From: JAJYBV01 sp021812265
GTDB lineage: Bacteria > Chloroflexota > Ktedonobacteria > Ktedonobacterales > JACDGC01
Length of the DNA stretch: 16,433 nt
Reading direction: 5' to 3'
NCBI GenBank assembly: GCA_027459525.1
Contig: DAIDIC010000201.1
Span: 1-16,433, forward strand
This document shows positions 1 to 5,790 of this stretch, in pieces. Every line of letters begins with the position of its first letter. Position 1 is the stretch's first letter. The notes beneath the pieces are model-generated. The model searched no databases, had not been told where the DNA came from, and saw only the letters and a program-made list of their open reading frames with translations. The position numbers and the translations under genes are program-made.

Positions 1-88
1 AACACCTGGACCTGGCGGAACATGGGAAGCAATGACACCATTTCCGCCAGCAAAAACGAGCCACACATTTCCATGTGTGGGATTCGTT
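1..88. repeat. 88-bp two-hairpin direct repeat, copy 1
   Basis: This stretch recurs base for base at 185-272, with a period of 184. It touches the left window edge, so the true unit may extend further left. It contains two hairpins. Hairpin A pairs 12-20 (ctggcggaa) with 42-50 (ttccgccag) and continues, after a bulged C at 21, with 22-25 pairing 38-41. Hairpin B pairs 61-68 (ccacacat) with 73-80 (atgtgtgg) around a ttcc loop, and extends through 55-59 (aacga) with 84-88 (tcgtt). The unit ends exactly at the foot of hairpin B. It resembles an intergenic REP/MITE-type repeat, but I cannot assign a family. Confidence 0.9.
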
Positions 89-184
89 ATAAAACATGTG
101 TTTCAACGAGAACCACAACGAAAACCACATGTTGAAACATGTGGCTAGATACGAACACCACCGCAATCATTGCGACAATCCCAA
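89..184. repeat. Palindrome-rich spacer between the two repeat copies
   Basis: The 96-bp spacer is not repeated but is built from the same kind of parts. A perfect hairpin pairs 125-132 (ccacatgt) with 137-144 (acatgtgg) around a tgaa loop. This is the same 8-bp stem and 4-base loop as hairpin B of the repeats, with the same ccaca/tgtgg ends. An alternative longer-range stem pairs 99-107 with 131-139. A small hairpin pairs 162-167 (cgcaat) with 169-174 (attgcg). Near-identical 11-mers, acgagaaccac and acgaaaaccac, lie side by side at about 106-128. No gene is visible. Confidence 0.7.
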
Positions 185-272
185 AACACCTGGACCTGGC
201 GGAACATGGGAAGCAATGACACCATTTCCGCCAGCAAAAACGAGCCACACATTTCCATGTGTGGGATTCGTT
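185..272. repeat. 88-bp two-hairpin direct repeat, copy 2
   Basis: This is an exact second copy of 1-88. Both hairpins are conserved: A at 196-234 and B at 239-272. Identity stops at 272: copy 1 is followed by ataaaa and copy 2 by cctcaa. The lack of any substitution means recent duplication, active homogenisation or selection on the sequence. Because 184 is not a multiple of three, the copies cannot encode the same peptide in one continuous frame, which argues against a coding origin. Confidence 0.9.
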
Positions 273-345
273 CCTCAATTTTGCGCCGGCCGCAACACGC
301 GAGACAGCAAGGCGAGCGCCCTGCTTACTGCTTATTGAGCAGCGA
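273..345. other. Non-coding tail between repeat and DUF5654-type gene
   Basis: This is the 3' flank of the minus-strand gene ending at 346. A 5-bp hairpin (328-332 with 338-342) lies just past the stop, but no T-run follows on the minus strand, so it is not a convincing terminator. Nothing else is recognisable. Confidence 0.4.
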
Positions 346-726
346 TTAATTTCCGGATGTAATCAGATTTTTCCCTTGTTTGAAAATTCGCGATGTAATA
401 AATCCTAAAATAAGAATCACAATAATCGCAAAGCCGGTTGCCACCAACGCATAAATAAACTCACCTTCAACACTTGTCACAGAGACTTTATCTATCGACG
501 CCAACCACGTTTGTATAGCGTTATTCCATGCCAATGCAGCAACAAAGCCCAATGCAGAAGACACTAAAGCTACCACAGTGGTAATAAAATTGCTGGTTGC
601 CTGCATTGCCCGCTGCACTTGCTGAGAAGCCATTTGCGCAGCCAATTGCTGAATTTGCTGGGTTTGTTCCCGAGACATACCGCGAATTTCAAATCTTTTA
701 TGGACGGGATCTTGATTTTCTGACAT
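346..726 (-). CDS. Small two-helix membrane protein, DUF5654-like
   Basis: A 126-aa protein of unknown function. Residues 1-45 are hydrophilic and Gln-rich (EQTQQIQQLAAQ...), likely an amphipathic or coiled stretch. They are followed by a predicted membrane helix at about 47-66 that runs into ALGFVAALAWNNAIQ, a second helix at about 90-110, and a short basic tail (SRIFKQGKN). The FITTVVALV...ALGFVAALAWN-AIQ pattern is what I remember of the DUF5654 family, which has no known function; that assignment is from memory. The start is well supported: on the minus strand GGAGGT lies at 737-742, ten bases before the ATG at 724-726. It is transcribed divergently from the pcrA-type helicase and ends next to the repeat array. 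It probably sits in the cytoplasmic membrane with short loops. Confidence 0.75.
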   Translation of the reverse strand: MSENQDPVHKRFEIRGMSREQTQQIQQLAAQMASQQVQRAMQATSNFITTVVALVSSALGFVAALAWNNAIQTWLASIDKVSVTSVEGEFIYALVATGFAIIVILILGFITSRIFKQGKNLITSGN

Positions 727-805
727 AGGTGAGCATACCTCCGTAATAAAAACAATTGCGTTAAGATTTCACGCGATACACCGCGTTTTTGTGTTCGCTG
801 GCAAT

Positions 806-835
806 ATCGTATACCGTAACCAGGCAATGCGTCAA
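806..835 (-). promoter_or_regulatory. Candidate promoter for the DUF5654-type gene
   Basis: On the minus strand, TTGACG (830-835) is followed after 16 bases by TATACG (808-813), or after 18 by TACGAT (806-811). Either would be a sigma-70-type promoter with a near-consensus -35. The leader would be about 75 bases long before the ATG at 726. It lies back to back with the helicase promoter at 849-877. Confidence 0.4.
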
Positions 836-848
836 GCGCATGCCATAT

Positions 849-877
849 TTGCAATCAAAATGGATACATCATATCAT
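849..877 (+). promoter_or_regulatory. Candidate sigma-70-type promoter for pcrA
   Basis: TTGCAA (849-854), a 17-base spacer and TATCAT (872-877). Transcription would start near 884, almost on top of the upstream TTG start option at 890. That supports the ATG at 974 as the real start with a leader of about 90 bases, unless the TTG is used on a nearly leaderless message. Confidence 0.5.
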
Positions 878-973
878 GCATAAAGGAAGTTGCAACAAAC
901 CATTACTCCTGCCTTAGGCACGGCGTATGATAGACTGCCCTATGCAAGCAATGAAAGAGACGGCAAACACCGA

Positions 974-3307
974 ATGGATAATCATATACTGCAAAACGGC
1001 CTGCTCCACGGATTGAATGATGAACAGCGCGCCGCGGTAACAGCTACAGAAGGACCGGTTATTATTTTTGCCGGACCGGGAAGCGGAAAAACGAGAGTTA
1101 TTACCTACAGAATTGCTTATCTCATCGAACACTCCGGTGTACCGCCTTGGAATATTTTGGCGGTTACCTTTACGAATAAGGCCGCGCGCGAAATGCGCGA
1201 ACGCCTGGCGGCGCTTGTGCCCGACCAAGCCAAAAACCTGACTATAGGAACATTTCATAGCATTTGCGCCAGAATTTTACGCAGTGAAATAGAAACATTG
1301 GATTTCGGGCGCAGCAAAAATTTTACCATTTTAGATGATGATGAACAAAATGCGATTATCAGAGAATGCATGCGCCAGCAAAATTTGGATGAAAAAAAAT
1401 TCAAACCGGTCGTCATTCGCGCGGAGATTTCTCGCGCCAAAAACGCTTTGCAATCTCCGCGGCAGTTTTTAGAGCAAACCACCAAATATATTGATGAAAT
1501 TGCCGGCAGAGTGTATGAAGATTACGAAAAATCTCTGCGCGCACAAAACGCCGTCGATTTTGATGACCTCATTTTTATTACCCATTCTTTATGGCGCAGA
1601 GATATTGAAGCGCGGCTGCGCGCACAAAAAAGATACCGCTATATTCATGTAGATGAATTTCAAGACTGTAATACCGCGCAATATGAGCTGATGCGCCTTT
1701 TGGCTGCTCCTCCTCGAAATCTGCCCGAAAATATTGTGTCTCCCTTCCAAGCGCAAAGAAATATCTGCGTTGTCGGCGATGAAGATCAGGGTATCTATTC
1801 ATGGCGCGGCGCCAGTTCACAAAATATTATATCTTTTGAGCAGGATTTTCCGGACAGAACTGAAATTATGCTGATGAAAAATTATCGCTCATCCGGTATC
1901 ATTCTAGACGCCGCCGCGAATGTTGTGCAGGAAAACCGCAACCGCAAGCCCAAAAAGCTGATACCAACCCTCGACAGAGGCGCGCCGATTGTTGTAAAAG
2001 AAGTATTTAACGAAGAGCATGAAGGCAGATATATTGCCGAAACTGTTCAGAAACTAACGCAAATCGAGAATCTGAAACTGGCAGATTTTGCCGTGATGTA
2101 TCGCACCAACGCGCAGTCGCGCGCCATTGAAGATCAATTTATGGCGCTGGGCGTTCCCTATAAAATTATCGGCTCACGAAAATTTTATGAACGCAAGGAA
2201 ATACGCGACATTATCGCCTATTTGCGGCTGTTGGAAAATCCCAATGATTTAATGAGCTTCCGGCGCATTATTAATGTTCCGGCCCGAAAAATTGGTCCGG
2301 TTACGCTTCAAGAAATTGTACGCTGGGCGCAAAGCCAGCAGTTTACGTTGCCCGAAGCCTGCGAGCGGATTCAGGAAAATACACAATTAGGCAACGCCGC
2401 TAAAGGAGCGGTTTTATCGTTTGGCAATATCATCAAACAGCTGAAAGAGATAGCGCAAAAATTGCCTGTTGCGCAGCTCATCGATGAGTTGCTGGTTCGC
2501 ACCGGCTATATAACGGAAATACGCGATGGATCGGATGAAGGCGAAGAACGTTATTTAAATATTTTAGAATTGCAGAATGTCGCTAAAACCTACGCGGAAA
2601 ATCCATACAGCGAGCTGGAAGGACTGGCGGCGTTTTTGGAGACCGTGGCGCTGGTTGGCGGCGCGGATATATCCCAAAACAGCTCGGATAATCCAACAAT
2701 GGCTGAAGAACAGCGCGACGCGGTTACGCTTATTACGTTGCACGCCGCTAAAGGGTTGGAGTTTCCCATTGTTTTTATTGCAGGGATGGAAGAAAATGTT
2801 CTGCCGCACCAACGCTCCTTGGAAGACAGAGAACAATTAGAAGAAGAGCGAAGATTGGCGTATGTCGGCATTACCCGCGCAATGAAACGGCTGTTTTTGC
2901 TGCACGCATTCCGAAGATCTTTTTATGGCGGCAACTCAATGATTATGGAACAGTCGCGGTTTATCAAGGATATTCCGGCAAACTTGCTGGAAACCCAAGC
3001 ATATGAAAGAACACCTTACAATGGATCTTCTCGCGCCGGCTCGGGGGCAGAGTCTTATTCAGGAAAAGCAGCCGGTAAACCATCCCCGGAAACCCATCTC
3101 GCGGATGAAGATATGGCAAAAGAGCAGCGCCGCGCGGTTTCCATCGGCAAAGGCTCGCGTGTGCGGCACAAGGTGTACGGTAAAGGCATAGTGCTGGATA
3201 TATCACACACCAGCCAATCTACAATGGTAGAGGTTCTTTTTGAACGGGAAAATATCGGCCGGCGCGTGCTCGATATGGAATTTGCCAAACTGGAAAGTTT
3301 AGATTAA
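974..3307 (+). CDS. pcrA: ATP-dependent DNA helicase, PcrA/UvrD type
   Basis: A superfamily 1A 3'-5' DNA helicase that acts in nucleotide excision and mismatch repair, replication restart and removal of stalled RNA polymerase. It has 777 residues from the ATG at 974, normal for PcrA. Motifs are in order: Q-motif region LNDEQRAAV, Walker A AGPGSGKT (33-40), TFTNKAAREMRERL, GTFHS, Walker B DEFQD (227-231), GDEDQGIYSWRGA (W277), NYRSS, LHAAKGLEFPIVF, and motif VI YVGITRA (630-636). After a low-complexity linker, residues from about 724 (IGKGSRVRHKVYGKGIV) form the Tudor-like RNA-polymerase-interacting tail typical of PcrA/UvrD. Start choice: a TTG at 890 would add 28 residues but sits three bases after its SD-like AAGGA and just past the predicted transcription start. 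The ATG at 974 gives the usual family N-terminus but has only a weak SD. A UvrD designation would be equally acceptable. Confidence 0.95.
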   Translation: MDNHILQNGLLHGLNDEQRAAVTATEGPVIIFAGPGSGKTRVITYRIAYLIEHSGVPPWNILAVTFTNKAAREMRERLAALVPDQAKNLTIGTFHSICARILRSEIETLDFGRSKNFTILDDDEQNAIIRECMRQQNLDEKKFKPVVIRAEISRAKNALQSPRQFLEQTTKYIDEIAGRVYEDYEKSLRAQNAVDFDDLIFITHSLWRRDIEARLRAQKRYRYIHVDEFQDCNTAQYELMRLLAAPPRNLPENIVSPFQAQRNICVVGDEDQGIYSWRGASSQNIISFEQDFPDRTEIMLMKNYRSSGIILDAAANVVQENRNRKPKKLIPTLDRGAPIVVKEVFNEEHEGRYIAETVQKLTQIENLKLADFAVMYRTNAQSRAIEDQFMALGVPYKIIGSRKFYERKEIRDIIAYLRLLENPNDLMSFRRIINVPARKIGPVTLQEIVRWAQSQQFTLPEACERIQENTQLGNAAKGAVLSFGNIIKQLKEIAQKLPVAQLIDELLVRTGYITEIRDGSDEGEERYLNILELQNVAKTYAENPYSELEGLAAFLETVALVGGADISQNSSDNPTMAEEQRDAVTLITLHAAKGLEFPIVFIAGMEENVLPHQRSLEDREQLEEERRLAYVGITRAMKRLFLLHAFRRSFYGGNSMIMEQSRFIKDIPANLLETQAYERTPYNGSSRAGSGAESYSGKAAGKPSPETHLADEDMAKEQRRAVSIGKGSRVRHKVYGKGIVLDISHTSQSTMVEVLFERENIGRRVLDMEFAKLESLD

Positions 3308-3378
3308 TTAAAGAATGTGAAGTTTCCTTTAAAAAATATCTATTTTTTTAAAAACTGGCAAAATGTGAAAAAGATAAC
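3308..3378. other. AT-rich gap after pcrA
   Basis: A very A/T-rich stretch containing runs of A and T that could fold as an all-AT stem (about 3329-3353). It has no GC-rich stem, so I do not call a terminator. The 8-mer aatgtgaa occurs at 3314-3321 and again at 3362-3369. Confidence 0.4.
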
Positions 3379-3408
3379 TTGTAAGTGTTTCACCTAAATG
3401 AGTACAAT
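3379..3408 (+). promoter_or_regulatory. Candidate promoter for the pspA unit, with flanking inverted repeat
   Basis: TTGTAA (3379-3384), an 18-base spacer and TACAAT (3403-3408), giving a leader of about 60 bases before the GTG at 3475. A 6-bp inverted repeat, gtgaaa (3365-3370) and tttcac (3388-3393), straddles the -35, and a third tttcac lies at 3437-3442. These could be operator half-sites for a stress regulator, though 6-mers in AT-rich DNA can arise by chance. Confidence 0.45.
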
Positions 3409-3474
3409 ACGAATATGAGCAGTTTTTAGCTGCATATTTCACTCGATAAAACACTATGAGCGGAGGATATAACT

Positions 3475-4248
3475 GTGGGGCTTTTATCCCGTTTCTCAAC
3501 ATTTGTTAAATCAAAATTCAGCGCGATGATGGATCGCGCCGAAAATCCCAATGAAACATTAGACTACTCATATAATAAGCAATTAGAGCAATTGCAAAAT
3601 CTGCGAAAAAGTATCGCCGACGTTGTAACCAGCGAAAAACGGTTGGAAATGCAGCAGGCGCAAGTGAACACGCAAATCGAAAAATTAGACAGCCAAGCGC
3701 GCACCGCCGTTCAGCAAAATAGAGATGACCTTGCGCGTGAAGCGTTAACACGAAAAGAAGCATTGCAGCAGCAAATAACTTCATTTAACGACCAAATTGC
3801 GTCATTAAAAGCGCAGCAAGATAAGTTTGTGCAGATGGAACGCCGCCTGTCACAAAGAGTTGAATCGTTCCGCACACAGAAAGAAATGGTTAAGGCCACC
3901 TATAATGCAGCGCAGGCGCAAGTAAAAATACAGGAATCGGTTACCGGCATCTCAGAAGAGATGAAAGATGTCAATTTGGCGATGCAGCGCGCCCAAGATA
4001 AAGTCACCAACATGAAAGCGCGCGCCGACGCAATGGATCAATTAATCGATCAGGGCACTTTGCAAGAAATCGGCCAGCCGCATATGGATGACATCGATCG
4101 GCAGTTGGCTCAGCTTTCCACATCCAGCAGTGTCGATTCGCAGTTGGCGCAGTTGAAAGCGCAAGTGCAGGGGCAGCTTCCCCCGGTGAAAGACGCGCAG
4201 GCGATAGACGCGCCGAAGGATAGTTCTACACAAGAGGAGCAAAAATAA
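3475..4248 (+). CDS. pspA: PspA/IM30 (Vipp1) family membrane-stress protein
   Basis: A 257-aa ESCRT-III-like peripheral membrane protein that binds stressed inner membranes and helps keep the proton motive force and bilayer intact. It begins with the amphipathic family N-terminus (MGLLSRFSTFVKSKFSAMMD), then NPNETLDYSYNKQLEQLQNLRKSI. A long charged and Gln-rich coiled coil runs to about residue 190, and a family-like C-terminal segment (MDDIDRQLAQL) ends near 215. A low-complexity Pro/Gln/Glu tail of about 40 residues follows. The start is GTG at 3475, eight bases after GGAGG (3462-3466). It heads a three-gene unit: the stop codon abuts the ATG of the PspAA-domain gene. No pspF, pspB or pspC lies nearby, so control is probably not of the E. 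coli type. Confidence 0.93.
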   Translation: MGLLSRFSTFVKSKFSAMMDRAENPNETLDYSYNKQLEQLQNLRKSIADVVTSEKRLEMQQAQVNTQIEKLDSQARTAVQQNRDDLAREALTRKEALQQQITSFNDQIASLKAQQDKFVQMERRLSQRVESFRTQKEMVKATYNAAQAQVKIQESVTGISEEMKDVNLAMQRAQDKVTNMKARADAMDQLIDQGTLQEIGQPHMDDIDRQLAQLSTSSSVDSQLAQLKAQVQGQLPPVKDAQAIDAPKDSSTQEEQK

Positions 4249-4509
4249 ATGATTATTCGGATTATGGGCGAAAATCAATTTCGGCTGGATGATTCCTTTG
4301 CTCCCGAAATTGAGCGGTTAGATACATCTTTGCATGAAGCTTTTGAAAGCCAAAATGAACCGGAATTTCAAAAATCTTTAACTGAATTGGTTCATTTTAT
4401 TCGCGAACATGGCGCAGAGCTAAGCTATGACGAAGTGGCTCCCTCCGACCTGATTGTGCCGGAAGTAGATATGACGATTGAAGAAGTGCGCAATGCAATG
4501 GCAGAATAA
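4249..4509 (+). CDS. pspAA: PspA-associated PspAA-domain protein
   Basis: An 86-aa acidic, soluble, single-domain protein. Its opening (MIIRIMGENQFRLDD), the central (F)xxxLxELVHFIREHG and the closing APSDLIVPEVDMTIEEVRN match the PspAA domain as I remember it, which is encoded directly after pspA in Actinobacteria and Chloroflexota. The biochemical role is not established; it is thought to be a PspA partner. The ATG starts on the base after the pspA stop, with a GAGGAG-type SD inside the pspA 3' end. Its own 3' end overlaps the peptidase start by 17 bases, so the three genes must share a transcript. Confidence 0.85.
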   Translation: MIIRIMGENQFRLDDSFAPEIERLDTSLHEAFESQNEPEFQKSLTELVHFIREHGAELSYDEVAPSDLIVPEVDMTIEEVRNAMAE

Positions 4510-5494
4510 TATTTGCGACGTGCCGGGAATTCTGGTAGGACATGACACCAATCTCGAAGCCGGCACCGGCTGCACCGTCATCCGCTTCGACGGCCCTTTC
4601 TTGGGGTCGGTAGATGTCCGCGGCGGCGGCCCGGCGACACGCGAAACCGACCTTTTAAATCCGGTCAGCATGATGCAAGAGTTGCACGCGGTAGTGTTAA
4701 CCGGCGGCAGCGCATATGGCTTGGAATCTGCCTGTGGCGTGATGGACGAATTGGAGCGCATGGGCATAGGATACGATGTCGGTCCGGTAAAAGTTCCGAT
4801 TGTGCCCGCCGCGGCAATTTTTGATTTGGGAATTGGCAGTTTTACCGTTAGACCGGATAAAGAATCCGGCCGCAGAGCGCTGTTAAACGCCGGCAGCGGC
4901 GCATTTCCGGTCGGCGCAGTCGGCGCGGGAACGGGCGCAACAGTCGGCAAATGGGCAGGTCCGCAATTTGCCGTAAAAAGCGGGTTGGGAACCGCCAGCG
5001 TGGTTATGGCTGATGGCTTTGTCATCGGCGCAATTGCCGCAGTAAACGCCGTTGGCGATATTTATGATGAAACCACCGGCAAAATTTTAGCCGGCGCGCG
5101 CGCGCCTTCCGGCGATAGCTGGATGACCGACGCCATGGCGGCTATGCAGCAACATAATCACTCGCAGATGGGTGAAAACACTACCATTGCTGTCATTGCA
5201 ACCAACGCGCAATTCCATAAGGCGGAGGCGGCAAAGCTTGCGCAAATGGCGCACGACGGCATGGCCTTAACTACCCGGCCGGCGCACACACCGCACGATG
5301 GTGATACCGTGTTTGCCGCCGCACATCGCCCAAGTGACGGCTATACCATCGATTCCGTCCGCCTCACCATGTATGGCGCTATGGCGGCAAATACCTTGGC
5401 TTCAGCCATAAAAAACGCTGTTCTTGCCGCGCAGTCGCTGCACGGAATCCCCGCGCGTTCAGATTTGTCGTTTATCCATAACCGGTCACAGTAA
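4493..5494 (+). CDS. P1 family (DmpA/NylC-like) self-processing aminopeptidase/amidase
   Basis: A 333-aa Ntn-like hydrolase of peptidase family S58/P1, which includes L-aminopeptidase D-amidase DmpA, beta-peptidyl aminopeptidase BapA and nylon hydrolase NylC. These are made as single chains that cleave themselves to expose an N-terminal Ser or Thr nucleophile. Family landmarks are ICDVPGILVGHDT at the N-terminus, the Gly-rich DVRGGGPATRETDLL, LTGGSAYGLESACGVMDEL, VPIVPAAAIFDL and GENTTIAVIATN. The last gives a predicted cut between Asn229 and Thr230, the Asn/Thr pair of NylC rather than the Gly/Ser of DmpA. The natural substrate cannot be told from sequence. No signal peptide is seen, so it is probably cytoplasmic. 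The ATG at 4493 overlaps the PspAA gene by 17 bases; a TTG at 4478 would add five residues. Its coupling to pspA-pspAA is unusual. Confidence 0.9.
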   Translation: MQWQNNICDVPGILVGHDTNLEAGTGCTVIRFDGPFLGSVDVRGGGPATRETDLLNPVSMMQELHAVVLTGGSAYGLESACGVMDELERMGIGYDVGPVKVPIVPAAAIFDLGIGSFTVRPDKESGRRALLNAGSGAFPVGAVGAGTGATVGKWAGPQFAVKSGLGTASVVMADGFVIGAIAAVNAVGDIYDETTGKILAGARAPSGDSWMTDAMAAMQQHNHSQMGENTTIAVIATNAQFHKAEAAKLAQMAHDGMALTTRPAHTPHDGDTVFAAAHRPSDGYTIDSVRLTMYGAMAANTLASAIKNAVLAAQSLHGIPARSDLSFIHNRSQ

Positions 5495-5512
5495 CGGTTT
5501 GCCGCAACGGCG

Positions 5513-5562
5513 GTTTTCGGCTTGTTTTATTGCATAACTTGTATAAAACAAGCAGTTTTCGG
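5513..5562. repeat. Inverted repeat flanked by 8-bp direct repeats
   Basis: A perfect inverted repeat pairs 5520-5530 with 5543-5553 (arm gcttgttttat, 12-base centre). It is bordered by identical gttttcgg at 5513-5520 and 5555-5562. The direct repeats look like a target duplication, but there is no coding content. The hairpin could also be a weak terminator for the peptidase gene, since TTTT follows at 5556-5559. Confidence 0.6.
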
Positions 5563-5603
5563 TGCGCATGAATATATTGTGTATATTCTCAGCGCACATT
5601 TTT
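5562..5603 (+). terminator. Likely rho-independent terminator of the pspA-peptidase unit
   Basis: A long hairpin: gtgcgc (5562-5567) pairs with gcgcac (5592-5597), and after a 2x3 internal loop gaatata (5570-5576) pairs with tatattc (5582-5588) around ttgtg. A T-tract follows at 5599-5603, with further T-rich bases beyond. It lies about 70 bases past the peptidase stop and before the next promoter. The strand 5561-5587 also resembles a dif recombination site. Confidence 0.65.
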
Positions 5604-5665
5604 ATGCCTTTTATTATGAGTCAAGAGGCAAAAACACAGCTTATATTCCCTATTATTGAAAACAG

Positions 5666-5695
5666 TTGCAAAAATTCCGTTCTTTTTGTTATAAC
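5666..5695 (+). promoter_or_regulatory. Candidate promoter for the MMPL transporter gene
   Basis: TTGCAA (5666-5671), an 18-base spacer and TATAAC (5690-5695). It predicts a start near 5702 and a leader of about 89 bases holding the folded element at 5713-5757. Confidence 0.5.
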
Positions 5696-5712
5696 AATCG
5701 ATAGATAGAAAA

Positions 5713-5757
5713 ACTGCGGAGCATATGTGGCGGCATTCGCCAAGACCTTACCGCAGT
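5713..5757 (+). promoter_or_regulatory. Folded 5' leader of the MMPL transporter mRNA
   Basis: actgcgg (5713-5719) pairs perfectly with ccgcagt (5751-5757). Within it, tggcg (5728-5732) pairs with cgcca (5738-5742) around a 5-base loop. The two stems are separated by a symmetric 8x8 internal loop (5720-5727 against 5743-5750). It ends 33 bases before the start codon and about 14 bases before the AAAGG SD at 5772-5776. The geometry would suit a small regulatory RNA, but I recognise no known riboswitch class. Confidence 0.45.
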
Positions 5758-5790
5758 ATTATATAGTACTGAAAGGTTTTATTTTCCAGT

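Noticed and set aside
1..272. CRISPR array
   Set aside because: Only two copies, an 88-bp unit and a 96-bp palindromic spacer; repeat and spacer sizes are wrong and no cas genes are present.
96..338. Open frame of 80 codons running through the second repeat copy
   Set aside because: No SD, odd His/Asn/Pro-rich composition, and it lies across palindromic repeats whose 184-base period is not a multiple of three, so the copies are not read in the same frame.
3308..3360. Rho-independent terminator after pcrA
   Set aside because: Only A/T-rich self-complementarity is present, with no GC-containing stem, so termination here cannot be supported.
4420..5025. 201-codon open frame on the minus strand over the P1 peptidase gene
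   Set aside because: Antisense shadow of a clearly conserved enzyme gene; Pro/Thr/Ala-rich, no SD and no family resemblance.
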